Source: Sphingobacterium sp. UBA4616
GTDB taxonomy: Bacteria; Bacteroidota; Bacteroidia; Sphingobacteriales; Sphingobacteriaceae
Assembly: GCA_002386525.1 (NCBI GenBank)
Contig: DGIS01000034.1
Location: forward strand, 6,878-70,877
Length of the DNA: 64,000 bases
Direction: 5' to 3'
This document shows positions 35,019 through 44,151 of the stretch, one piece after another. The stretch's first letter is position 1, and every line of letters starts with the position of its first letter. A program made the position numbers and the translations under genes. Under the pieces are notes generated by a model. It was not told the origin of the DNA. It worked only from the letters and a program-made list of their open reading frames with translations, and ran no database searches.

Positions 35019-36344
35019 TTACTGTTTACTCTTAGGAACAAAGAATGCTGCCAGCAACATAAATACTCCGGCTAACAACAGGCCATAGATGGATTGGCTA
35101 TGAAATAAATATTTGATGATCATTCCACCAAAAAAACCACACACAATCTGAGGCAGCGTAATGAAGAAATTGAACAGTCCCATATAAACTCCCATTTTAC
35201 CAGCGGGCAAATGATCGCTTAAAATGGCATAGGGCATTGCTAAAATACTACCCCAAGCTATACCAATGCCGATCATCGGAACAATCAATAAATTAGCATC
35301 TCTGATCAGGAATAACGAAATGAGCGAAAGCCCGCCAACGGAAAGACCCAGGGCGTGGGTTTTACTACGACCTAAACGTTTAGCGATCCGCGGAATAAAC
35401 AAGGCATAAAGGGCCGACACGCCATTGTAAATACCGAAGAGTACCCCCACCCAATTGGCGGCCTCCATATAAAGATCCTGCCGACTTCCTTCTCGAAGAT
35501 AAAAGACCGAATCTGCAATCGCTGGAGTTGTATATACCCACATCATAAAAAGTGCAAACCAAGAGAAAAACTGCACCCAGCCTAACTTGCGCATAATCAG
35601 GGGCATTTTGCCGATATCACTCGCAATAGATCGCAAACCAAATTTAGGCGCAGATGCCTGGTCTATTGAAATAGCATCTGAAAAAGACTGAAGTTCTGTT
35701 GGCGAATACTCTGTAGTTTTGAATACAGACCATAATACTGACAAAAGCAGTACAAAGCCACCTAAATAAAATGAGTAGATAACATTGCTTGGTACCTGCC
35801 CCACTTCCGAAGTTCCTGCCACATCAAAATACTTCGTCAATATAAACGGAAGCAACGATCCTAAAACAGCTCCGACACCAATTAGAAAAGTCTGTACCGA
35901 AAATCCTACACTCCGTTGACTACTTGGTAAATTATCGCCGATCAGGGCCCTAAAAGGCTCCATCGTGACGTTAATAGAAGCATCCATAAACATCAATAAC
36001 CCCGCTCCTATCCAAAGTGGTGCCAGCATCGTGGTAAATAATGCCGCATTAGGCATTAAAAATAACGTCAGGGTAGTTAACAGGGCACCCACCAAAATAT
36101 ACGGGCGGCGACGTCCCAACCTATTCCAGGTTCGATCGCTATAATGGCCAACGATGGGCTGAACAATCATACCCGTTATTGGCGCCGCGAGCCAGAATAA
36201 CGACAAGTGCTCCACATCGGCACCAAAGGTTTGAAGAATACGCGAAGCATTGCCGTTCTGAAGCGCAAACCCCATTTGTATCCCCAAAAATCCAAAACTC
36301 ATATTGATGACCTGGCTTATGTTTAATTCAGGTTTTTTTCCCAT
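35019..36344 (-). CDS. MFS maltose/maltodextrin transporter (SLC45/GPH-like)
   Basis: A 441-residue inner-membrane transporter with about 12 membrane segments, last gene of PUL B. It starts SQVINMSFGFLGIQMGFALQNGNASRI and has the loop SDRTWNRLGRRRPYILVGA, features of the sucrose/maltose cation symporter branch. It should carry maltose or short malto-oligosaccharides from the periplasm to the cytoplasm, where the GH65 phosphorylase encoded 99 bp upstream can use them. The substrate is inferred from the neighbours. Confidence 0.9.
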   Translation of the reverse strand: MGKKPELNISQVINMSFGFLGIQMGFALQNGNASRILQTFGADVEHLSLFWLAAPITGMIVQPIVGHYSDRTWNRLGRRRPYILVGALLTTLTLFLMPNAALFTTMLAPLWIGAGLLMFMDASINVTMEPFRALIGDNLPSSQRSVGFSVQTFLIGVGAVLGSLLPFILTKYFDVAGTSEVGQVPSNVIYSFYLGGFVLLLSVLWSVFKTTEYSPTELQSFSDAISIDQASAPKFGLRSIASDIGKMPLIMRKLGWVQFFSWFALFMMWVYTTPAIADSVFYLREGSRQDLYMEAANWVGVLFGIYNGVSALYALFIPRIAKRLGRSKTHALGLSVGGLSLISLFLIRDANLLIVPMIGIGIAWGSILAMPYAILSDHLPAGKMGVYMGLFNFFITLPQIVCGFFGGMIIKYLFHSQSIYGLLLAGVFMLLAAFFVPKSKQ

Positions 36345-36443
36345 AATAGGCTATCAAAATTTAACACAAAATACAATTTAATTATCATTTAATCGCGATT
36401 CAGCAGCATAAGAATCCTTTTCTAAGCTGCTGAAAATATTGAT

Positions 36444-38753
36444 TTACCGATCGTTCGACACCCGAATGCTACATTTTCCAGCTAATACGAAAGCCCCAGT
36501 TACGGTCTGGATATGCGCTGCAGTATCACTGATATTATCGATCGAATAACCAACCCGATCTACAGCAATCAACAATGTCGCGCCGCGAAACAATACCCGG
36601 AATTTATAGCCTTCCCATTCGTTGGGCAACATTGGGTTCAGATACAATTTTCCGTCCTTAATTCGCATACCCGCAAAACCTTCCACAATCGTCATCCAAG
36701 TACCGGCCATCGAGGTGATATGCAGACCATCTTCGGTATCGTTGTTGTAATCATCCAGGTCCAGACGTGAAGTCCGTAGGTAAAACTCATATGCTTTTTC
36801 CGCTTTATTGAGTTTAGCCGCCAATATCGCATGTACACAGGGAGAAAGTGAGCTCTCATGCACGGTCAATGGCTCATAAAATTCAAAATGCCGACCGATA
36901 GTGTCCACATCGAATTGATCTTCAAGAAAATAAAAACCCTGCAATACATCGGCCTGTTTGATATAACAGGAACGTAGAATCCTATCCCAGCTCCAGTGCT
37001 GGTTGATCGGACGTTGCAACGGATCAAGTTGTGCCACAGGAATCAGCTCTTTGTCCAGAAAGCCATCTTGCTGCAAATACACGTTTCGTTTCGCATCAAA
37101 AGGGTAGTACATCTTGGCAATAATATGCTGCCATTTTTGCTGCTCTTCCAGTCTAATTTCCAACTTCGCTTCCACTGTGCTCACCACGTCGGATTGCTGC
37201 TGGGCCAATTTTTCTAAACATTCTAGTGTATATTCCAGACACCAAGTAGCCATACGATTGGTATACCAGTTGTTATTTACATTATTCTCGTACTCATTTG
37301 GTCCAGTCACCCCCAACATCACATATTGCTCACGTTCAGCACTCCAATTGACGCGCTGTGCCCAAAATCGGCTAATCGCAACCAAAACCTCCAGTCCGTG
37401 CGACCAAATATATGCCTCATCACCCGTATAACGCACATAATTGTAGATCGCAAACGCAATGGCTGCATTGCGGTGGATTTCTTCAAAGGTGATCTCCCAT
37501 TCGTTATGACACTCCTCCCCATTGATCGTAACCATGGGGTAGAGGGCTGCCCCATGTCCAAAGCCGAGTTTTGCGGCATTTTCAATAGCCTTATCCAATT
37601 GCTGATGACGATAAATCAACAAATTACGTGCGATCGTTGGCGATTGCGTCGCAAGGTAAAATGGGATGCAGTATGCTTCGGTATCCCAATAAGTAACACC
37701 GCCATACTTCTCTCCCGTAAATCCTTTTGGCCCAATATTAAGTCGCTCGTCTTCACCCGTATAAGTTTGATTCAACTGGAAAATATTATACCTTATGGCT
37801 TGCTGTGCAGCAACATCACCACTGATTTCAATATCACTTTCTGACCATATCACGTGCCATGCGGCCGCTTGCTTTTCCTTCAACTCATCAAAATCAAATT
37901 GTTTTAGTGTCTGCAAATGATCCTGAACAACTTCCTGCAATTGAGCAACCGCATGATTTTGTGAAGTAACAATGGCGACACGCTTCTCTATCCTACAAAT
38001 GTGTGATTTAGGCAGATTAAGAGTGTAGACTTCTGCCATACAGCCTGGGCGCGTTACCGTTTCGTCTGCTGATCGTACCACTGACCCGGTGCTTACAGTG
38101 GTCTCGAGCATCGCATAAACTTCAAAACCAGTTTTCTTGGTTCGGGCAGCTACAAAAACACCAGGCCCAGACTTTCCCTGGTCAATGCTTTCCCAGAATT
38201 TTTCATCGTAGTTGCTATCCCGGTTAATCACCTGTGCATTTAAACGCGACACAACCTCGAGCGTAAGATCGCCCGAAAGTGCCGCTATGCTGTATTGCAA
38301 AGATGCCGTTTCAGAAGCAAACAAGTGATACATCCGGCTTGCCTGGATTTTAATCTGAGCACCATCTGCCATTTCAACAACAAAGCTACGGTATAGAACA
38401 CCCTGCTGCATATCGAGGCGGCGTTCAAAAGATTTGACATTTACTTTGGCTAAATCAAGCACTTGTCCGTTAATTCGGATATCCAGGCCAATCCAGTCCA
38501 CAGAATTAATGACCTTGGCGAAGTATTCTGGATACCCATTTTTCCACCAGCCCACACGCGTTTTGTCGGGATAATAAATTCCCGCCAAATAAGATCCCTG
38601 TAATGATTTTCCACTGAATTCTTCTTCAAAATTAGCCCTTTGCCCCATCCGACCGTTGCCAATAGCAAAGATACTTTCCGAAAATTCATTATGCTCCGGA
38701 TGAAACGTATCCTCAATAATCTGCCAAGGGTTATGTTTGATATATGTCTTCAT
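36444..38753 (-). CDS. GH65 family glycoside phosphorylase (probable maltose phosphorylase)
   Basis: A 769-residue cytoplasmic GH65 enzyme. Family features are IFAIGNGRMGQRANFEE at the start, GYTGEDERLNIGPKG-like and YWDTEAYCIPFYL segments, the general-acid Glu487 in TGPNEYENN, and DGLHITSMAGTW near the phosphate site. Maltose phosphorylase splits maltose with phosphate into glucose and beta-glucose 1-phosphate. The adjacent beta-phosphoglucomutase, which uses exactly that product, supports the maltose assignment; trehalose or kojibiose phosphorylases have the same fold and cannot be excluded by sequence reading alone. Confidence 0.9.
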   Translation of the reverse strand: MKTYIKHNPWQIIEDTFHPEHNEFSESIFAIGNGRMGQRANFEEEFSGKSLQGSYLAGIYYPDKTRVGWWKNGYPEYFAKVINSVDWIGLDIRINGQVLDLAKVNVKSFERRLDMQQGVLYRSFVVEMADGAQIKIQASRMYHLFASETASLQYSIAALSGDLTLEVVSRLNAQVINRDSNYDEKFWESIDQGKSGPGVFVAARTKKTGFEVYAMLETTVSTGSVVRSADETVTRPGCMAEVYTLNLPKSHICRIEKRVAIVTSQNHAVAQLQEVVQDHLQTLKQFDFDELKEKQAAAWHVIWSESDIEISGDVAAQQAIRYNIFQLNQTYTGEDERLNIGPKGFTGEKYGGVTYWDTEAYCIPFYLATQSPTIARNLLIYRHQQLDKAIENAAKLGFGHGAALYPMVTINGEECHNEWEITFEEIHRNAAIAFAIYNYVRYTGDEAYIWSHGLEVLVAISRFWAQRVNWSAEREQYVMLGVTGPNEYENNVNNNWYTNRMATWCLEYTLECLEKLAQQQSDVVSTVEAKLEIRLEEQQKWQHIIAKMYYPFDAKRNVYLQQDGFLDKELIPVAQLDPLQRPINQHWSWDRILRSCYIKQADVLQGFYFLEDQFDVDTIGRHFEFYEPLTVHESSLSPCVHAILAAKLNKAEKAYEFYLRTSRLDLDDYNNDTEDGLHITSMAGTWMTIVEGFAGMRIKDGKLYLNPMLPNEWEGYKFRVLFRGATLLIAVDRVGYSIDNISDTAAHIQTVTGAFVLAGKCSIRVSNDR

Positions 38754-38858
38754 TGATTTCTTGTTTTCAACACCTCCTGAACTCCAGTGTAAAAAATCCT
38801 TGCGTTATTTTTAACGCGATTCATTTACCGTTGTCAAAAGGTAATTTGCTGGTTTAAT

Positions 38859-39506
38859 CTAAAATTTCTCTACTAATCTCCCTAAGTCAGCTACGACCAA
38901 ATCTGCTCCTTTGAGGTTTTCGGCTTCTCCGATACCGATAACCTGCATGCCAGCTGCCCTAGCGGCATCGATCCCAGCCTGGGCGTCTTCCAACACCAAA
39001 CATGCTGATGCCGCTATCCCCAATGCGTCGGCGCCTTTTAAAAAAACTTCGGGATTAGGTTTGGAAAGCTGAACAGCATTCCCATCAATCAAGACATCGA
39101 AATAACCGACAATTCCGGTTTTTTCAAGAATGCCCAACGCATTTTTACTAGCCGAACCAAGAGCAATTTTAATTCCTCTTTCCTGCAGTTTTTGCAATAG
39201 TTCCAAACTGCCCGAAAGTAACTGTACTGGACTAAGCTGCTCGATCAATTCCAGATACCAATCATTTTTCTGCTGCAGCAATGCTTCTTTTTCGCTTTTA
39301 GACTTCTCCAGTCCAGCCCATTTCAAAATCAGCTCCAGAGATTCAACGCGACTCACACCTTTCAGCTGTTCGTTGTCAACCGTGCTGAACGAATAGCCCA
39401 AGCCTTCCGCTAATCGATGCCACGCTTCAAAATGGTAGACTGCTGTATCCACCAACACACCGTCCAAATCGAATATTACGGCCTTTACATTATTATAATT
39501 AATCAT
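38859..39506 (-). CDS. pgmB: Beta-phosphoglucomutase (HAD superfamily)
   Basis: A 215-residue HAD enzyme that converts beta-glucose 1-phosphate to glucose 6-phosphate. Motif I is FDLDGVLVDTA with nucleophile and acid/base aspartates, the cap contains HFEAWHRLAEGLG with the family His and Trp, motif II is ALGSASKN, motif III is KPNPEVFLKGA and motif IV is VLEDAQAGIDAARAAGM. It sits between the periplasmic GH13 and the GH65 phosphorylase genes and completes the phosphorolytic maltose route. Confidence 0.92.
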   Translation of the reverse strand: MINYNNVKAVIFDLDGVLVDTAVYHFEAWHRLAEGLGYSFSTVDNEQLKGVSRVESLELILKWAGLEKSKSEKEALLQQKNDWYLELIEQLSPVQLLSGSLELLQKLQERGIKIALGSASKNALGILEKTGIVGYFDVLIDGNAVQLSKPNPEVFLKGADALGIAASACLVLEDAQAGIDAARAAGMQVIGIGEAENLKGADLVVADLGRLVEKF

Positions 39507-39538
39507 TGAAAAATGAATTCTATAGAATTTTATTTATG

Positions 39539-41398
39539 TTAAAACTTAAGCTCCATCACTTTAGTCTCGTAAGCTTCTAATTGCAAGGTATTGTCAGCTG
39601 GAGCGATTTCCTGTTTTTGGATAATATCAACATAGGATTTCACCTTGCTGTTTCTCTCCTTAAAGCGATCCAATTTGAGTGCCTTGGTGGTATCATTGCA
39701 GTTCATGACTACCATAACCGTCTGTTGTTCGTTGTAGCGGAAATACACATACACGCCATCTTCGGGCACATACTGCATCGTTTTACCAGTCTGTAATACA
39801 GTATGCTGTTTACGATAATTGGCTAGCGTTTGAACAAAAGTCCACATATCCTGCTCTGCCTTAGTCCGGCCTTCGGGGCTAAACTTATTCATTTTGTCGC
39901 CCACAAAACCACCTGGAAAGTCTTCCCGTAACAAACCATCGGGATTGGAGAAATTTTTCATCAGAATCTCCGCACCATAGTATAACTGTGGAATACCTCT
40001 AGTCGTCATCAGCCAGGCCAGTGCCGATTTGTACTTCTGCACATTTTCCCCAACGACGGATAAAAAGCGATCTTTATCGTGATTGTCCAGGAAAAGTACA
40101 TTACGCTCAGGTTGCGGATACTGATAGTCGGAAGCCAAAGTTGCATACAATTTATTCACACCTGTAGTCCATTCGGTCTTTTGGTTAAGGGCATCCCCTA
40201 TAGCATAGTTAAGTTGAAAATCCGTTACCCCCATCAACTTGGAATCCACATCTTGGCCAACCCGCTTTCCGCCTAGGAAATAAGCTTGATTAGCAACACC
40301 ATGGACCCACGTTTCACCAAAAAAGGTGAATTTTGGATACTCCTGCAGGATGCGGTCTGTCCATTGACTCATAAAATCAAGATCATTATACGGATAGGTG
40401 TCGATGCGGAATCCATCTATTGCCGCGGTCTCTATCCACCAGATATGACTTTGCGTCAAATAATTTTGAACATAAGGATTCTGCTCATTCATATCGGGCA
40501 TTGTGGGAACAAACCATCCTTTGACCATTTTCTTTTTGTCGTCTGCAGATGCATAGGGATCAAAAACAGTTTGGTCTTTGTAGGAAGTCTGCGTGTAGGT
40601 CGGCCATTCATTGAGCCAGTCAGCCATCGGTTTATCCTTCACTGTCCAATGATAACTCCCTATATGATTAGGTACCACATCAAAGATCAATTTCATCTGA
40701 CGTTTATGCAGTTCGTCGGCCAATTGTACATAAGTATCGTTGCTACCAAAACGCGGATCGATATGATAGGTTTCGGTATTGGCATACCCGTGATAAGAAG
40801 CCTGTGGCATATCATTGGTCAACACTGGTGTCAACCACAACGATGTCACGCCAAGATCGTGTAGGTAATCCAGTTTACCGATAATACCCTCGAGATCACC
40901 ACCATGACGCAGATACATCGAATCGCGGTTTAAGCTCATATCCAACATGCCCTTCACCTGATCATTTGCTCTATTTCCATTCGCAAAACGATCGGGCATG
41001 ATCAGGTAGATCAAATCGGAACTGTTCACGCCTTGTGCTTTTACTTTTTGATCTCTTTGCTTCAACTCATAACGATGGGTCAGTTTTTTCTTTCCTTGAC
41101 GAAAGGTAAACGTTGACCATCCTGGTTTGGCCGAGGCAGCTACCCTGACATCCAAAAACAGGTAGTTGGGATTTTCTACACGATTGACCTTAACAAGCTC
41201 TATACCTTTATCCTCTACCTCTACCTCGCTTTTACCTATTTGAGGCCCATATACAACGAGCTGCAAGGTCGGATTTTCCATGCCTACCCACCAGTTTAAG
41301 GGTTCTACGCGTTGGATGGACTGCCCCATTAGGGGGATCCATCCTACAAGTGTTAGCGCCAAGAATACTAGGGCAATCTTTCTCTTTACTTTTAACAT
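39539..41398 (-). CDS. GH13 periplasmic alpha-amylase / neopullulanase (SusA-like)
   Basis: A 619-residue exported GH13 enzyme: signal peptide (to about 26), an N-terminal beta-sandwich (about 28-118), a catalytic TIM barrel (about 125-530) and a C-terminal domain. Catalytic residues are all present: nucleophile Asp333 in GFRIDTYPY, acid/base Glu362 in FGETWV and Asp441 in LDNHDKDRF. The barrel start LIYLIMPDRFANG and the fold match SusA-type neopullulanases and cyclomaltodextrinases. It should break malto-oligosaccharides delivered by SusC. No lipobox is present, so it is periplasmic. Spacing is 6 bp to the SusE-like gene and 32 bp to pgmB. Confidence 0.93.
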   Translation of the reverse strand: MLKVKRKIALVFLALTLVGWIPLMGQSIQRVEPLNWWVGMENPTLQLVVYGPQIGKSEVEVEDKGIELVKVNRVENPNYLFLDVRVAASAKPGWSTFTFRQGKKKLTHRYELKQRDQKVKAQGVNSSDLIYLIMPDRFANGNRANDQVKGMLDMSLNRDSMYLRHGGDLEGIIGKLDYLHDLGVTSLWLTPVLTNDMPQASYHGYANTETYHIDPRFGSNDTYVQLADELHKRQMKLIFDVVPNHIGSYHWTVKDKPMADWLNEWPTYTQTSYKDQTVFDPYASADDKKKMVKGWFVPTMPDMNEQNPYVQNYLTQSHIWWIETAAIDGFRIDTYPYNDLDFMSQWTDRILQEYPKFTFFGETWVHGVANQAYFLGGKRVGQDVDSKLMGVTDFQLNYAIGDALNQKTEWTTGVNKLYATLASDYQYPQPERNVLFLDNHDKDRFLSVVGENVQKYKSALAWLMTTRGIPQLYYGAEILMKNFSNPDGLLREDFPGGFVGDKMNKFSPEGRTKAEQDMWTFVQTLANYRKQHTVLQTGKTMQYVPEDGVYVYFRYNEQQTVMVVMNCNDTTKALKLDRFKERNSKVKSYVDIIQKQEIAPADNTLQLEAYETKVMELKF

Positions 41399-41404
41399 GA
41401 GCTA

Positions 41405-42424
41405 CTATTTTTTTGTCAACGTATAGGTATTTGCATTTAAATTCAACACAATATCGTAGGTACCTGCGCTGGCAACAGCGATATTTGCACCACCAGCGGC
41501 TAGTGTTCCATTTGCACCACCAAAATTGGTTCCCCAGTCGCGGTTTTTACGAAATTTAATCTCGCCTGCAGTCAAGCTTACTGTGAGTTTCCAAACCTGA
41601 TTGGCGTTATCGTATTTCATATCCGTATCGGCATCCCATCCCTTCGGTGAGGCACTACCAATAATACCCCAGCTATGGTCTTTGTAAGAAATGGTGTTGG
41701 CTGTTGTATTTACTTCCAATTCAAGATTACCGGCACGTGGAGCTTTGATGTCCTGACCTCCATTATAAACTATTTTACCTGGCTCGGTCTCTCCATACGA
41801 ATTGCTCCAATTCCGTTCAGGGGTCAGTTTAAATGTTAATTTTCCTTCCGGAAAATTGATTATTCCTGTATAGATTCCATTGCTCGTTGGCGAAATCAAC
41901 GATTCAGCATTAGCTTCAACCCAATCTTCATAGGCTCCTATGGCATACAAATAGCTAGTCGAAGCAAAAGGGATCGCCTTCAGGCCAGCTAAAGCCGAAT
42001 ACACTACTGTAATTTTCGAATTAATACTCGACTTGAGACGTACATCAAATTCCGATACTGTTCCTGTTGGAACGCCAAGAGCGAGTAAATAGCTATTCAG
42101 TTCATAACCTGTAAAACCTAGCGCGGTACGACCACGAGGAATGACCACTTCCTTCACAGTTTTAAAATTGTCCCCTTTAAGTCCAAACTGAAGAACATTC
42201 GTTACCGCTGCCTGAAATCCAAAATCAGCGGGCACTACTGAAAGGTGCAGCACCGTATCACCTGCATTATCTTTTGATAAGGCGATGTCATTTTTATCAA
42301 GGCTTAAACTGGCTGGCTGTATGCCCTCACCGCTCGCCAATATAGCGCGGGTCTCGTCTTTTTTACAACTCTGGAATGCCACCATAAGTAGCAGCAGGAT
42401 TCCAATATAGTGTCTAATTTTCAT
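41405..42424 (-). CDS. SusE/SusF-like surface starch-binding lipoprotein
   Basis: A 339-residue lipoprotein (lipobox AFQSC) of the SusE/SusF class. The N-terminal immunoglobulin-like domain (about 40-145) is followed by two starch-binding units (about 150-240 and 245-338), each with the pattern seen in SusE: SYLYAIGAYEDWVEANAESL, then SWGIIGSASPKGWDADTDMKYD and IKFRKNRDWGTNFGG. These domains hold glycan at the cell surface and tune product length. It follows SusD by 120 bp, a gap with a hairpin, and precedes the GH13 gene by 6 bp. Confidence 0.88.
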   Translation of the reverse strand: MKIRHYIGILLLLMVAFQSCKKDETRAILASGEGIQPASLSLDKNDIALSKDNAGDTVLHLSVVPADFGFQAAVTNVLQFGLKGDNFKTVKEVVIPRGRTALGFTGYELNSYLLALGVPTGTVSEFDVRLKSSINSKITVVYSALAGLKAIPFASTSYLYAIGAYEDWVEANAESLISPTSNGIYTGIINFPEGKLTFKLTPERNWSNSYGETEPGKIVYNGGQDIKAPRAGNLELEVNTTANTISYKDHSWGIIGSASPKGWDADTDMKYDNANQVWKLTVSLTAGEIKFRKNRDWGTNFGGANGTLAAGGANIAVASAGTYDIVLNLNANTYTLTKK

Positions 42425-42448
42425 CTGTTTGATTTATATTTTCAATAG

Positions 42449-42517
42449 CTGATGAAAGCAAGGTTCAATCGTCAGCCGCTTATGCGCAGACCAATCTGTA
42501 TTGCCCAGTTTCATCAG
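42449..42517 (-). other. Intercistronic hairpin between susD and the SusE-like gene
   Basis: CTGATGAAA / TTTCATCAG form a 9-bp stem enclosing about 51 nt. No T-run, so it is not a terminator; it may set mRNA stability or partial attenuation between susCD and the genes after it. Confidence 0.4.
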
Positions 42518-42544
42518 TCAACAATTGTCTATTACAGGTATTGA

Positions 42545-44146
42545 TTAATTATATCCTGGGTTTTGTACCAGGTTCGCGTTCGCAATAATATCCGAAGCAG
42601 GAAGTGGGAACAGTGTTCTATACCCAGCAACTGCCTGGCCTGCGAGCACACCACCCTTAAAAGGCCAGAGATAATTATCACCTGTAAATTTGCCATAACG
42701 GATCAAATCCGAACGTCTAAATCCTTCCCAGTATAATTCTTTCACACGTTCATTTAAAATACCATCTAAGGAAAGGTTAGCCAAGTTGCCACTGTTGTTG
42801 CCATAGGCACGCACACGCAATTTGTTTACATAGTCGAGTGCTTTCGCCACAGTACCACCAGCACCGCCCCGTAAAGTTGCCTCTGCATAGATCAGGTTCA
42901 TTTCTCCCAAACGGATCAACGGAAAGTCAACAGATGCCACGAAACCTTCGGCCGCGGGAGGAGCAGTTTTACCATCCTTGTTCACATTACGGAATTTGGT
43001 AACTGCCAATCCCTGTTTATAAACAGCGATATCTTCAATTTTAACGCTTGTATTTAAATGGAACATGGCACGTTTATCTGTTTCGCCAGAATAATCACCA
43101 AAAATAGTCGCAATATTATCACGAGTGCGATTTCCGGCCCAACCTCCACCCGGTACACCGAAAGATGTCGGATTCATTGTCGCATCTATTGCCGCATTGA
43201 TTAGATATGTTGTCCCGCCTTTGCTCTGCGTCTTGGTTCCATCGTAAGGCAGGTAAAAAATAAATTCCGGATTGTTCACGTCATTGTCTGCATAAAACAG
43301 CTCCCGGTAATTGCTGCCCAAACTATAGTTCGAATTCAAGACCTTTTCCGAATACGTAATCGCTTCAGTATATTTCTTACTACCTGCTCCCAAATACACT
43401 TCAGCATTGAGGTATAAGCGAGCCAACAATCCCCAGGCTGCCGCCTGATCCACACGACCATAGACATTCTGTTTCGGAGCTTTTAGCTGACCTGCTACTT
43501 CCAATAGCTCTTTCTCCACATACGCAAAAAGCTCAGGCCTTTTAATCTGCGGTGGAGAAACTTTACCAACAGGGGTTTCCTCGGTTACAAATGGGGGATT
43601 GCCAAATAAATCAAGGAGTACCCAATAGTTATAAGCCCGCAAAAATCTCGCTTCAGCGCGATAATAAGCAATCTCCTCTTTATCAGTGTCCGAGATACCT
43701 CTTTCAGCCAATTTAGCATCTGTACTCTCTCTTAAGAATTCGTTAACGAGTGTGGCACTATAAACACAACGCGTATAAAGGCCCCGCAGCATAGGATTGC
43801 TGTCATCAAAATTCAGATAATCTAACCCACTGATGCCAGGGTCATTCAGCCATGCACAAGCAGCCTCATCCGTTGTCAGTTCTTGTGCATTCCAAAAAAG
43901 ACGCAAAAAATCAGACGTGCCGGCATCCAATCCACCCAGATCGGAATTATTAGGTCCCGAAGTACTGGTGAGGGTCAATGATCCATATAATCTTGCAAAA
44001 GAGGAAGTGTACCCCTGAAAATCCTTATAAGCAACATCTGCGGTAACATCGTTGGTCGGTTTTAAGTCCAAATCCTTGTGGCAGCTGCTCAATGCGACAG
44101 CAAGCAAGCAAACGCCTATATATTTATTTAATTTTTTCATTGTCAT
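42545..44146 (-). CDS. SusD family starch-binding lipoprotein (PUL B)
   Basis: A 533-residue lipoprotein (lipobox ALSSC, Cys about 23) that pairs with the SusC encoded 5 bp upstream. SusD landmarks are YRAEARFLRAYNYWVLLDLFGNPPFVTEE, FPLIRLGEMNLIYAEATLRGG and RVKELYWEGFRRSDLIRYGKF, with terminal NANLVQNPGYN. In-frame ATGs at codons 1 and 3 are possible starts; the signal peptide MKKLNKYIGVCLLAVALSSC begins at the second. Neighbours point to alpha-glucan as the ligand. Confidence 0.93.
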   Translation of the reverse strand: MTMKKLNKYIGVCLLAVALSSCHKDLDLKPTNDVTADVAYKDFQGYTSSFARLYGSLTLTSTSGPNNSDLGGLDAGTSDFLRLFWNAQELTTDEAACAWLNDPGISGLDYLNFDDSNPMLRGLYTRCVYSATLVNEFLRESTDAKLAERGISDTDKEEIAYYRAEARFLRAYNYWVLLDLFGNPPFVTEETPVGKVSPPQIKRPELFAYVEKELLEVAGQLKAPKQNVYGRVDQAAAWGLLARLYLNAEVYLGAGSKKYTEAITYSEKVLNSNYSLGSNYRELFYADNDVNNPEFIFYLPYDGTKTQSKGGTTYLINAAIDATMNPTSFGVPGGGWAGNRTRDNIATIFGDYSGETDKRAMFHLNTSVKIEDIAVYKQGLAVTKFRNVNKDGKTAPPAAEGFVASVDFPLIRLGEMNLIYAEATLRGGAGGTVAKALDYVNKLRVRAYGNNSGNLANLSLDGILNERVKELYWEGFRRSDLIRYGKFTGDNYLWPFKGGVLAGQAVAGYRTLFPLPASDIIANANLVQNPGYN

Positions 44147-44151
44147 ATTGT

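Noticed and set aside
36513..37844. Open frames opposite the GH65 gene
   Set aside because: They lie entirely within a well-supported gene and show no protein features.
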